Below, piece by piece: positions 1 through 6,084 of a DNA stretch of 10,739 bases. Numbering within the stretch: position 1 is the stretch's first letter; each line of letters starts with the position of its first letter. The DNA lies in contig DAHXLZ010000338.1 in the NCBI GenBank assembly GCA_027365715.1, positions 1 to 10,739 on the forward strand. Reading direction: 5' to 3'. The translations under genes were made by a program, and so were the position numbers. Source of the DNA: Methanomassiliicoccales archaeon. Its GTDB lineage: Archaea; Thermoplasmatota; Thermoplasmata; Sysuiplasmatales; Sysuiplasmataceae. The notes under the pieces are model-generated. The model saw only the letters and a program-made list of their open reading frames with translations. It was not told where the DNA came from and searched no databases.

Positions 1-324
1 CAGTTCAGGCATCATGTCATGGATACGGTGCCATATCGTGGTGTAATCGCCATATTGAGGTATTATTCCAAGATCCACAAGGGATCTTGCCACTCCCTCG
101 AGACCGCGGTAATCCATGTACTGTTTCCACAGCATCATGAAACGCATGAAGGACTCGGGGAAGAGATATGGAGATCCCCTCTTTCCCTCGTTCATCCTCT
201 TCAGTTCCATATCCCACTGTTTAACGAAATCGAGATCGAAGAAGAATTTTCCCCTTATTACGAGCTCCTCGTTGTATTCTTTCCAGTTTCTCCTGTCCCT
301 GTATGGCTTTCCCCATCTCGTCAT
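1..324 (-). CDS. IS5-like transposase, N-terminal part (runs off left edge)
   Basis: Reading from an ATG at 324 gives 108 uninterrupted codons to the window edge, so the C-terminus and the IS end on that side are outside. The protein begins MTRWGKPYRDRRNWKEYNEE and continues with ELVIRGKFFFDLDFVKQW, then a KRGSPYLFPESFMRF segment at about residues 50-64 and YRGLEGVARSL further on. The order NWxEYNxxLVxRG, LDFxxxW, GxPYxxPESFxRF, YRxLEG is what I associate with the N-terminal region of IS5-group transposases in archaea. The catalytic DDE residues would lie beyond the edge. The start is supported by a reverse-strand TATA box about 30 nt upstream, which makes the mRNA leaderless or nearly so. 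A perfect palindrome ends 2 bases before the ATG. The gene is intact as far as it can be seen. The family is judged from memory of motifs, and another DDE group is possible. Confidence 0.75.
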   Translation of the reverse strand, partial: MTRWGKPYRDRRNWKEYNEELVIRGKFFFDLDFVKQWDMELKRMNEGKRGSPYLFPESFMRFMMLWKQYMDYRGLEGVARSLVDLGIIPQYGDYTTIWHRIHDMMPEL

Positions 325-326
325 TG

Positions 327-348
327 TGACTGCAGTATACTGCAGTCA
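327..348. promoter_or_regulatory. Perfect 22-bp palindrome, candidate operator
   Basis: The half-site TGACTGCAGTA is followed at once by its exact reverse complement, with no spacer and no mismatch. It sits 2 to 24 bases upstream of the transposase ATG (-), between that start and the shared TATA region, and just behind the TATA box of the 99-aa gene (+). A dimeric DNA-binding protein here would block the transposase start site. A further half-site copy, CAGTCAT, overlaps the start of the 99-aa gene at 378-384. The symmetry is seen directly; operator function is inferred. It could instead be part of an IS end structure. Confidence 0.6.
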
Positions 349-360
349 TATATTTATATT
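349..360. promoter_or_regulatory. Shared bidirectional TATA region
   Basis: This AT-only stretch reads as TTTATATT on + (353-360, centred about 26 nt before the ATG at 383) and as TATAAATA on - (358-351, centred about 30 nt before the ATG at 324). Both spacings fit archaeal TATA boxes of leaderless genes. One short element therefore seems to serve both divergent genes. The spacing is observed; promoter activity is inferred. Confidence 0.55.
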
Positions 361-382
361 TGCGAAAAACAATCATACAGTC

Positions 383-682
383 ATGAAGACGGCAATTCTG
401 ATAGCGTTCACACTCAGCTATGAAGGCAGGAGCAGGGGTGAGATATCCAGGTTCTACCGTGAACTGTACGGATACCGGAGCCATTCACATTTCGGCAGAT
501 ACATATCAAGGAAGGCAGGCTTCCTTGATGGCATAAAGAACATCAGGTACACCAAAGGCATTTTCATGATACGCAAGGAAGATCAGGGAAGGGTTGTCGC
601 ATATCTGAAAAGCAGAGGCGCAACAATATCAAAATGGGAAGTCCTTCCCGGAACGGAAGAGCAGAAGCAACTGAAGTCATAA
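383..682 (+). CDS. Conserved-looking small protein of unknown function (99 aa)
   Basis: I do not recognise this protein. The reading frame is open from 116, but the ATG at 383 is chosen because a TATA box lies about 26 nt upstream and the extra N-terminus would run antisense through the transposase. The sequence starts MKTAILIAFTLSYEG, a hydrophobic strand, followed by a helix (GEISRFYRELYG), a basic stretch HFGRYISRKAGFLDG, a strand KGIFMIRKED, a helix GRVVAYLKSRGA and a final strand ISKWEVLP. That strand-helix-strand-strand-helix-strand order and size resemble the ferredoxin-like fold of Cas2 and the PaaX C-domain. However, the Cas2 aspartate at the end of strand 1 is absent (AFTLS), so a nuclease is not implied. 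It is basic, with many Arg and Lys. Its divergent position across a palindrome makes it a candidate regulator of, or passenger with, the transposase; that is inference. Confidence 0.6.
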   Translation: MKTAILIAFTLSYEGRSRGEISRFYRELYGYRSHSHFGRYISRKAGFLDGIKNIRYTKGIFMIRKEDQGRVVAYLKSRGATISKWEVLPGTEEQKQLKS

Positions 683-707
683 ATTTGTGAAATGCCTGCA
701 AAAAGCA

Positions 708-732
708 TGTTCATTTCGTTTCTGTATTTTCC
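708..732 (+). terminator. Pyrimidine/T-rich stretch, possible archaeal terminator
   Basis: Three runs of three or four T within 25 bases follow the stop of the 99-aa gene, with no strong hairpin. Archaeal termination often needs only such T-rich tracts. The call rests on base composition and position alone. Confidence 0.25.
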
Positions 733-744
733 TCCGGGGCATAC

Positions 745-790
745 ATAAATAAGGAAGCTCCAGCTTTTGTTGTGATGCAGATACGGAGGG
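745..790 (+). promoter_or_regulatory. pdxS promoter and ribosome binding site
   Basis: An ATAAATAA element at 745-752 is a good archaeal TATA box and predicts transcription start near 773-776. A strong Shine-Dalgarno sequence GGAGGG at 785-790 lies 7 bases before the ATG at 798, so this gene has a short leader, unlike the leaderless neighbours. Confidence 0.5.
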
Positions 791-797
791 CCAATAG

Positions 798-1706
798 ATG
801 CCACTGAATTTAGACATAACTTCGTTGAGACATGGAACGGAACTGATTAAGAGAGGATTTGCCAGCATGCAGAAGGGCGGCGTCATCATGGATGTCACCA
901 ATGCAGAGCAGGCGGCCATAGCAGAGGAAGCAGGCTCTGTCGCTGTGATGGCACTGGAAAGAGTGCCTGCAGACATCAGGGCTGAAGGCGGGGTGGCAAG
1001 GATGGCCGATCCGCTCAAGGTACTCGAAATAATGGATGCCGTTACGATACCGGTGATGGCCAAGTGCAGGATTGGCCACATCTCCGAAGCACTTGTACTT
1101 CAGTCGCTCGGTGTGGATATGATTGATGAGAGCGAAGTTCTGACGCTTGCAGACCCGTTCCACCATGTGGACAAGAAGGCATTTACTGTGCCCTTTGTAT
1201 GTGGGGCGAGGGATCTCGGCGAAGCACTGAGAAGAATAAGCGAAGGTGCCGCGATGATAAGAACAAAGGGCGAGCCAGGCACTGGCAATATCGTGGAGGC
1301 TGTAAGGCACCAGCGTGTTGTCATGTCAAAAATCCGTTCACTCAAAGGTCTTTCCGATGAGGAGCTTAATGGTGTGGCAAGAGAAATAAACGCCCCGTTC
1401 GAACTTGTTAATGAAACAGCAAAGCTCCAGCGCCTGCCGGTAGTCAACTTCGCCGCGGGCGGAGTCGCATCACCCGCCGATGCGGCACTCATGATGCAGC
1501 TTGGCAGCGACGGAATATTCGTCGGCAGCGGTATATTCAAGTCGAAAAATCCGCAAAGAATGGCCAAGGCAGTTGTAGAAGCGACACTGCACTATGATGA
1601 TCCGTCAATTGTTGCAGAAGTTTCGAAGGGTCTTGGAGAATCGATGCCGGGCATCGAAATATCCAAGCTCAGCCAGGAACAGCGTATGCAGGAAAGAGGA
1701 TACTGA
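798..1706 (+). CDS. pdxS: Pyridoxal 5'-phosphate synthase subunit PdxS
   Basis: PdxS makes the PLP ring from ribose 5-phosphate, glyceraldehyde 3-phosphate and ammonia in the DXP-independent vitamin B6 pathway; the ammonia comes from the glutaminase partner PdxT. At 302 residues it is full length for this (beta/alpha)8 family. Asp32 in GGVIMDVTN, Lys89 in VMAKCRIGH (Schiff base with ribose 5-phosphate) and Lys157 in [11 protein letters not shown] (second lysine) each sit 8 positions after the Bacillus subtilis counterparts Asp24, Lys81 and Lys149. The [14 protein letters not shown] phosphate-binding loop is present near residue 240. The start is fixed by the GGAGGG ribosome site. No pdxT lies on either side: the next gene is convergent. 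The ammonia-supplying subunit must therefore be elsewhere in the genome. No defect is visible, so the enzyme should be active. Confidence 0.97.
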   Translation: MPLNLDITSLRHGTELIKRGFASMQKGGVIMDVTNAEQAAIAEEAGSVAVMALERVPADIRAEGGVARMADPLKVLEIMDAVTIPVMAKCRIGHISEALVLQSLGVDMIDESEVLTLADPFHHVDKKAFTVPFVCGARDLGEALRRISEGAAMIRTKGEPGTGNIVEAVRHQRVVMSKIRSLKGLSDEELNGVAREINAPFELVNETAKLQRLPVVNFAAGGVASPADAALMMQLGSDGIFVGSGIFKSKNPQRMAKAVVEATLHYDDPSIVAEVSKGLGESMPGIEISKLSQEQRMQERGY

Positions 1707-1710
1707 CACA

Positions 1711-1720
1711 GCCGGCCGGC
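1711..1720. other. GC-rich 10-bp palindrome between convergent stops
   Basis: GCCGGCCGGC fills most of the 17-bp gap between the pdxS and methyltransferase stop codons. It is self-complementary but has no T-run after it, so it is not a convincing terminator. It may be only a pause site or chance. Confidence 0.3.
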
Positions 1721-1723
1721 ACA

Positions 1724-2305
1724 TTACCTTCTTAACCTGAGATGGAGCGGCATAAGGATTGGTACGCTTCTCCTGTAATCATCAAACACAGTGCCGTATC
1801 TGTGCTTCATGAACGGCTCCTGGATTCCCTTGATATAGAGAAGGTAGATTACCACGAGGAACGGTGTCAGGATGAAAAGGGCCACCGCAGACTGCAGTAG
1901 CACTCCAAGGCCGGTCAATATTATCAGATAACCCAGTCCCTTCGGATTCCTGGTAATGGAGTACGGACCATTTACTATCAGCCTCTCACCTGTCCTGTGC
2001 TGTGTGTATGAAAGTGCCCAGAATATCCAGGATGCGCCTGTCATGAACAGGAAAGAGAATATTACGAAGTTCCATGGAAATATGTTGAAGTATGTCCAGG
2101 TGAAGGCACGGGAAAGCACCGGAGTGGAGTAGTCCACCGCTGCCAGGTAACCAAAAGGTATCAGTACCGTTACAAAGTAAACGAGAACGGATTTTTCCAC
2201 GGACGCGATGAGTGATGATTTTTGCTGGCTCCTTCCATCATTCCATTTGCTGCTCCGGTTCTGCCTGTCCAGGTTCTTCGCTGTTCTATCCGCTCCTCTG
2301 AACAA
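1724..2305 (-). CDS. Isoprenylcysteine/phospholipid methyltransferase-like membrane protein
   Basis: This 193-residue integral membrane protein carries the ICMT/PEMT-type SAM-dependent methyltransferase signature. NGPYSITRNP at about 112-121 leads into GLGYLIILTGLGVLLQS, and the C-terminal block has Glu163, a HRYG turn (168-171), FDDYRRSVP (174-182) and a basic tail. Hydrophobic segments lie near 38-56, 78-98, 124-140 and 142-157. The substrate cannot be read from sequence; archaeal members are often annotated only as isoprenylcysteine methyltransferase-like. The start is uncertain: TTG at 2305 is the first in-frame start after a stop, preceded by GGATGGG, and no in-frame ATG exists before residue 88. 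A GTG at Val36, just before the first membrane segment, is an alternative. A reverse TATA-like TTTATAAC at 2348-2341 could drive it. It is convergent with pdxS, 17 bp apart. Confidence 0.8.
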   Translation of the reverse strand: MFRGADRTAKNLDRQNRSSKWNDGRSQQKSSLIASVEKSVLVYFVTVLIPFGYLAAVDYSTPVLSRAFTWTYFNIFPWNFVIFSFLFMTGASWIFWALSYTQHRTGERLIVNGPYSITRNPKGLGYLIILTGLGVLLQSAVALFILTPFLVVIYLLYIKGIQEPFMKHRYGTVFDDYRRSVPILMPLHLRLRR

Positions 2306-2361
2306 TCGTCATCCCATCCGTCTGACATTATGAATGCAACGTTATAAAAAGGTAATCGATT

Positions 2362-2646
2362 TTAAGGTAAAGAAGAGGAACAGTATCCGCCTTTCGTCTT
2401 CCCCCTCATGGAACGTAGCTGGTGGGTTTCCCGCACTACGCTCACCGACGGATGTTCATCAGCCTGCATCATGCGCAAGATACGCGTAAATGCGTTGGGA
2501 CCGAAGAGATGGAATGAGGAGATGGTTCCCCCATATCCTTCTGCCTTCCAATGTACCCTTTCTGCTTCCATCTGTTGTACATCGTACATCCTTCCGATTG
2601 ACTGCCGTGCGCTCTCCCTGACCTGTGAGAATGCCAGACCGTACAT
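2362..2646 (-). CDS. Doubtful small ORF, possibly a gene remnant (94 aa)
   Basis: The product is not recognised. The codon choice (AGG, GCA, GGA, ATC) resembles that of the surrounding real genes, and the peptide has ordinary composition, for example MYDVQQMEAERVHWKAEGYG and SSFHLFGPNAFTRILRMMQ. The frame is open upstream of the ATG to about 2705 and would add GWYGYCRYS, but has no standard start there, which fits a gene cut at its 5' end. No good ribosome site or TATA box precedes the ATG. The opposite strand is also open over much of this span (2408-2662), which weakens the case. It could be a real small gene, a transposase or other remnant, or a chance frame. Confidence 0.3.
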   Translation of the reverse strand: MYGLAFSQVRESARQSIGRMYDVQQMEAERVHWKAEGYGGTISSFHLFGPNAFTRILRMMQADEHPSVSVVRETHQLRSMRGKTKGGYCSSSLP

Positions 2647-2857
2647 ACTGTACCTGCAATAGCCGTACCAGCCTGTGAGTGTTCTCCCCAGTTCCGTTTT
2701 GGTTTAAGAGTAAAAAAGAAATGGTGAATTTCATCTTTATTCGATAATGTGAATGTATGATTTTCCACATATGCCGTCAGGCTGCCGTCCTATGAGTTGC
2801 CGTTACAGCGCAGATTTACTGTAAAAACAGCCGGAAAGATGTGTTTCCTTTGTGTTT

Positions 2858-2875
2858 GCACGATTCCAGTCGTGC
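2858..2875. repeat. Small hairpin in the gene-poor stretch
   Basis: GCACGA and TCGTGC form a 6-bp perfect stem around a 6-base loop. There is no T-run after it. It may be part of an unrecognised RNA or be chance; function is unknown. Confidence 0.3.
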
Positions 2876-3129
2876 CTCACGGCTGCTGACTGGCATAACA
2901 GTACCGATTCTCATTACGTTACGCTGTGGTGTGAAACAGGCCTGCAGTGAACATTCTGAAACCGTTCAGCAGAGTGATGAGCGATCACAGTCACACTCAG
3001 CAGCAGATGCACGTGAAATCTACTATGTTTGTATCAAAATCCTGATGTAAGCGCATTCCACGCACTCAAGAGGGTTCACCGTGAGGGCATCAACCCATTC
3101 GCACATGGGAACAAAGATGAAATTCGCCG

Positions 3130-3169
3130 TTTCTCTTTACCTGGGCGTTATCCGGCCCGAAAAGAGAAA
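3130..3169. promoter_or_regulatory. Long hairpin upstream of the slipin gene
   Basis: TTTCTCTTT (3130-3138) pairs perfectly with AAAGAGAAA (3161-3169). Inside, GGGC (3143-3146) pairs with GCCC (3155-3158) around an 8-base loop. The whole structure ends 39 bases before the slipin ATG. It could be an operator, a structured leader, a terminator of upstream transcription, or an old inverted-repeat end. The pairing is seen directly; the role is open. Confidence 0.45.
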
Positions 3170-3208
3170 AGATGTTAAGGGAGTGTGTCAATGCCATAAT
3201 GTGATAAA

Positions 3209-4147
3209 ATGTGGTCTATACTATCGGCAATAGGGTTCAGGTACCTTGACCTTCAGACGGCTTCATCACTGGGAGCATTCGCAGGCGGCATCGTGATTCT
3301 GTTCATCGTGCTGATCTTCCTTGCTGCAATGATTAAGATAGTGAAGGAGTATGAGAGGATTGTTAACTTCAGGCTTGGAAAGGCACAGGCCGAGAAGGGA
3401 CCGGGCATAGTTTTCATAATTCCAGGCGTTGACAAGCCTGTCCGCGTAGACCTCAGGGAGCGTTTCCTCCAGATTCCGCATCAGACATGCATAACCAAGG
3501 ACAACGCGCCTGTGGACATCGATTTTATCATTTATTTCAAAGTCATCAGCGCTGCTGATTCGGTAATTCAGGTCAACAACTTCGAAGGTGCCGCAATGGG
3601 AATCGCAACCACGACGTTGAGGGCCGTTATCGGTGACATCAACCTGGACGAAGTGCTTTCAAAGAGAGAGGAGATCAATGCTGTTCTGAGAACAAAGCTC
3701 GACGAAGTCACCACAAGATGGGGAGTTAAAGTCACTAATGTCGAAATAAGGGAAATACTGCCTCCTAAGAATGTGTCTGATGCGATGATACTGCAGATGT
3801 CAGCTGAAAGGAGCAGGCGTGCGGTCGTCACAGAAGCAGAAGGAAAGAAGTCTGCAACCATAACGGTCGCCGAAGGCGACAGGCAGAGCGCAATACTTCG
3901 TGCTGAGGGCGAGAAGCAGTCTGCGATACTGAAGGCGGAGGGTTATGCTCAGGCACTGAGCACAGTCTTTTCTGCGGCAAAGACGATTGATTCCAAGACT
4001 CTGACGCTGCAGTATCTCGACACACTCAAGGCTCTGGGCAGCAGTGCTGCAACCAAATTCGTCCTGCCTGCTGAATTCACACAGCTGCTTGCACCGATAA
4101 AGGCCATGATTAGCAGTGCTGAGTCGGAGGCAGACAAGGTTGAGTGA
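3209..4147 (+). CDS. Slipin/stomatin-family SPFH membrane protein
   Basis: This 312-residue protein has a single N-terminal membrane segment (about 24-42) followed directly by an SPFH (band 7) domain: KEYERIVNFRLGK, GPGIVFIIPGVDKPVRVDLR, TKDNAPVDIDFIIYFKV and TTLRAVIGDINLDEVLSKRE. A long charged helix follows with repeats such as SATITVAEGDRQSAILRAEG and KQSAILKAEGYAQAL, the usual oligomerising coiled coil. Slipins form ring-like scaffolds in the membrane and in archaea are known substrates of the partner NfeD protease. Here the next gene is a short NfeD that overlaps its 3' end, and an NfeD protease follows on the opposite strand. The ATG at 3209 has no close Shine-Dalgarno sequence (GGGAG at 3179-3183 is too distant), but it keeps the membrane segment, which a later start would lose. 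A 40-base hairpin lies upstream. Confidence 0.93.
   Translation: MWSILSAIGFRYLDLQTASSLGAFAGGIVILFIVLIFLAAMIKIVKEYERIVNFRLGKAQAEKGPGIVFIIPGVDKPVRVDLRERFLQIPHQTCITKDNAPVDIDFIIYFKVISAADSVIQVNNFEGAAMGIATTTLRAVIGDINLDEVLSKREEINAVLRTKLDEVTTRWGVKVTNVEIREILPPKNVSDAMILQMSAERSRRAVVTEAEGKKSATITVAEGDRQSAILRAEGEKQSAILKAEGYAQALSTVFSAAKTIDSKTLTLQYLDTLKALGSSAATKFVLPAEFTQLLAPIKAMISSAESEADKVE
4126..4142 (+). promoter_or_regulatory. Ribosome site that sets a TTG start
   Basis: GGAGG at 4126-4130 lies inside the end of the slipin gene, 9 bases before a TTG at 4140. This supports TTG 4140 over the in-frame GTG at 4116 as the start of the short NfeD. It also implies translational coupling, as the two genes overlap by 8 bases. 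Confidence 0.55.
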
Positions 4148-4574
4148 TTCGCAAACACGAAAAAAGGACAGCCTGATAGACAGGTTGTTCCTTTTCGGCA
4201 TCAGGCCGCTGCTGATAGTCATTGCGGTTTTCGCCCTCGGTATATACATGGTCATCAGCGGCATACTCAACCCCAATGTGGGTTACACATTCACCGGAGT
4301 GATACTCGTACTTCTGAGTATCGGCCTTGCCTACGGCTTCAAAACGACAGGAACAAAGAAGATAACAAAAACTTACTTTACAAAGGACGTCAAGGCCGGC
4401 CGTGTGGGCAGGGCAAAGAAACCATTTGGCCGCACGGTGCGTGGTGTTGTGGAACTGGACAATGAATACTGGACCGCGATATCTGACGAAGAAATATCCG
4501 ATGGCGATGACGTCACTGTGCTCTCAGTTGAACCGGATAAGGTCACATTGCGCGTAGAGAAAAAGAAGAATTGA
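4140..4574 (+). CDS. Short NfeD-family membrane protein
   Basis: The product (144 aa from TTG 4140; 152 aa if GTG 4116 is used) has two membrane segments, at about 23-43 and 48-67. An NfeD C-terminal OB-like beta-barrel follows at about 85-141, with GRVGRAKKPFGRTVRGVVEL, NEYWTAISDEEISDGDDVTV and VTLRVEKK. It has no protease domain, so it is the short NfeD form. These proteins are thought to bind slipins and tether or regulate them at the membrane. It overlaps the slipin gene by 8 bases and is clearly its operon partner. The tail of the gene faces the NfeD protease gene on the other strand, so the two NfeD OB domains are encoded 75 bp apart in opposite directions. Its exact function is not known. 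Confidence 0.85.
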   Translation: MSDSQTRKKDSLIDRLFLFGIRPLLIVIAVFALGIYMVISGILNPNVGYTFTGVILVLLSIGLAYGFKTTGTKKITKTYFTKDVKAGRVGRAKKPFGRTVRGVVELDNEYWTAISDEEISDGDDVTVLSVEPDKVTLRVEKKKN

Positions 4575-4620
4575 ATGCTGATTGACTGCCTGACCTGAAC
4601 TCCGCAGTAAACATTTCTCT

Positions 4621-4642
4621 TCAGTCCTTTTTCCGGGACTGA
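4621..4642. terminator. Hairpin between the convergent NfeD genes
   Basis: TCAGTCC (4621-4627) pairs with GGACTGA (4636-4642) around an 8-base loop that contains a run of five T. A further T run (4652-4656) follows on the + strand. It lies in the 74-bp gap between two convergent stops and could end transcription from both sides. The stem is exact; the role is inferred. Confidence 0.5.
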
Positions 4643-4648
4643 CAAGTT

Positions 4649-5947
4649 CTAGTTTTTCTCCACTGCAGAAGCCGTCTCCTCAATCCTGAGCCTTCCGTCG
4701 TTGTAATCGATAACAACTATTTCTTTACCTTTTGATATGAAACTGGAAGAAGTGCATGTCCATTCCTCCGAGAGGACGTTGCATATTCCCTCCTTTCCTG
4801 GAACAATATCAGTAAGAGCCCTTCCCCTCGCGCCGATAGTCCTGTGCGGTCCTACCAGCTTCGGGCTGTTCATCATGACCCTTCTGATTTTCGCAATATA
4901 AACCACACCGATTATCAGCATTCCCGCAATGAAGCCCATCAGGAGGTAGTCAAGCAGGCCGAACGGCGACGGCGAATAACCTGCACTGTTGCCTGCAAGC
5001 AGCCATGTTCCCAGCAGGCCTAGCAGTATTCCGGACGTGGCGAACAGGCCGTGACCGGCCTTCAACTCAAGGAATATCAGCACCGCGGCAGCTATCAATA
5101 TGAGTATTGCCACTACCGGGGCTCCGATTACTTCCGCCCCCAGCAGGCCGAGCGCAATCATTATCCCGCCGAGGAAAGTGAGGAACAGGGTCCTGTGTGT
5201 CATGTCGATGAAAATCGCTACAGCACCGACGAGGAAAAATATGCCGTCCAGTGTGGAGTTGCTCACCACGCTGAGAAACTGGTCGTAGAGCGGCTCTGGA
5301 AAGCTGCTGATCGTTGCATTCTGCATCCCTATCAGCCCGAGAAACTGTTTGAATGACTGCGCCTGTCCGGTAATCAGTCCGACAGCAGCCGCAGTGCTTG
5401 CATTATACGCGACGTTGTTCTGCGCCATGTTCTCTGCGGCGCTTACGTTGTAGTGATTCCTGGACGCAAGGGCACCTATATACTGAACAGAAAAATTCTT
5501 CACATGCTGCTCTTCCAGTGCTGTTCCGCCTATTATGTACGGTGTGGAGGGCCCGATTACCGAGCCGCTTCCCATGTATGTCCCGTTCGTTGCCAGCGCG
5601 ATGTAGCTGCCTGCAGAAGCAGCCGCTCCGTCGGGCGGCACGTATGTGAAGACAGAAAGCCCGTTCGCCTGAACGTTCTGAATTGAGCTCACAATGGACA
5701 GCATATCTTCCAGAAGGCCCCCCGGAGTGTCCATCACAATGACCAGATTATCGTGATTTGATATGGCGGCCGATGCAGCCGTGGATACGTAGTTCGATGC
5801 CCCCTGATCCACTGCAATATTGAAGTCAACAACTATGACGCCATGAGGGGCTGCGGAGGCACTGCTGCCGAGGCCGGTGGATGGCAGGACAGCCGAAAGC
5901 AGCAGCAGGATGGCAATAACGGGCAGCAGATGCAGGCGGATGCGCAT
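4649..5947 (-). CDS. Long NfeD: membrane-bound ClpP/SppA-like serine protease
   Basis: The 432-residue protein has a signal peptide or anchor (about 7-33). A ClpP-class protease domain (35-210) follows, with DTPGG at 73-77, DGAAASAGSYIALA with the likely nucleophile Ser111, and Lys150 in EEQHVKNFSVQYIGALA as the likely base. A Ser-Lys pair about 40 residues apart matches the archaeal NfeD protease PH1510 (Ser97/Lys138). Several membrane segments (about 236-350) and a C-terminal NfeD OB domain (about 367-425) complete it. In Pyrococcus the homologue cleaves the C-terminus of its partner slipin, so the slipin gene nearby is the likely substrate gene, although here it lies on the other strand. 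The ATG at 5947 fits a TATA-like ATTTAATT near 5978-5971, about 28 nt upstream, so the mRNA is probably almost leaderless. The TAG stop faces the short NfeD gene. Confidence 0.92.
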   Translation of the reverse strand: MRIRLHLLPVIAILLLLSAVLPSTGLGSSASAAPHGVIVVDFNIAVDQGASNYVSTAASAAISNHDNLVIVMDTPGGLLEDMLSIVSSIQNVQANGLSVFTYVPPDGAAASAGSYIALATNGTYMGSGSVIGPSTPYIIGGTALEEQHVKNFSVQYIGALASRNHYNVSAAENMAQNNVAYNASTAAAVGLITGQAQSFKQFLGLIGMQNATISSFPEPLYDQFLSVVSNSTLDGIFFLVGAVAIFIDMTHRTLFLTFLGGIMIALGLLGAEVIGAPVVAILILIAAAVLIFLELKAGHGLFATSGILLGLLGTWLLAGNSAGYSPSPFGLLDYLLMGFIAGMLIIGVVYIAKIRRVMMNSPKLVGPHRTIGARGRALTDIVPGKEGICNVLSEEWTCTSSSFISKGKEIVVIDYNDGRLRIEETASAVEKN

Positions 5948-6048
5948 AATGGCCGATAGCTCAAGCGGTCAATTAAATCTATTCCTGTCCCGGCACCTGT
6001 GCCAGCGGTTCAGAAGAGCCTTCTCAGGCGTGATAAACGTCAGATAAG

Positions 6049-6081
6049 TAATATAAAGAGCGGGAAGGTTGAAATCCGGAG
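6049..6081 (+). promoter_or_regulatory. Promoter of the winged-helix regulator
   Basis: TAATATAAAG at 6049-6058 is a strong archaeal TATA box. It predicts a start near 6079-6082, which leaves almost no leader before the GTG at 6085. A GGAG at 6078-6081 sits only 3 bases from the start and is probably too close to act as a ribosome site. The divergent NfeD-protease start is about 100 bp away. Confidence 0.5.
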
Positions 6082-6084
6082 AAC

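Larger units (their letters stand above)
2306..3208. other. Gene-poor stretch with possible remnants
   Basis: About 900 bp lie between the methyltransferase and the slipin gene with no recognisable gene. It contains one small minus-strand ORF (2362-2646, listed separately), a short plus-strand open stretch 3017-3178 whose translation NPDVSAFHALKRVHREG followed by INPFAHGNKDE looks protein-like but lacks an upstream part, a 6-bp hairpin at 2858-2875, and a longer hairpin at 3130-3169. Other open frames here (2408-2662 +, 2841-3050 +) have unconvincing composition. A decayed mobile element or pseudogene is plausible but not proven. I see no tRNA and no clear C/D-box RNA. Confidence 0.5.

Noticed and set aside
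116..382. N-terminal extension of the 99-aa gene's frame upstream to 116
   Set aside because: It runs antisense through the transposase coding region, and the TATA box and palindrome at 327-360 place the real start at 383.
19..423. 134-codon open frame on + at the left edge
   Set aside because: It is antisense to the transposase and overlaps the start of the 99-aa gene; the peptide has no recognisable features.
810..1567. Long minus-strand frames under pdxS
   Set aside because: They are shadows of the clearly recognised PdxS coding sequence, with odd composition.
2408..2662. 84-codon + frame with a TATA-like TTATAAAA about 60 bp upstream
   Set aside because: Cysteine- and serine-rich peptide with no family likeness; the opposite strand has the more native codon use.
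2974..3045. Possible C/D-box RNA (GTGATGA at 2974-2980 and CTGA at 3042-3045)
   Set aside because: No internal D' and C' boxes, no terminal stem, and longer than usual for archaeal guides.
4116..4139. GTG at 4116 as the start of the short NfeD
   Set aside because: No ribosome site precedes it and it lies deeper within the slipin gene; GGAGG favours TTG at 4140. It is not fully excluded.
5051..5686. Plus-strand frames opposite the NfeD protease
   Set aside because: They are antisense shadows; the minus-strand product has a full domain order and catalytic residues.
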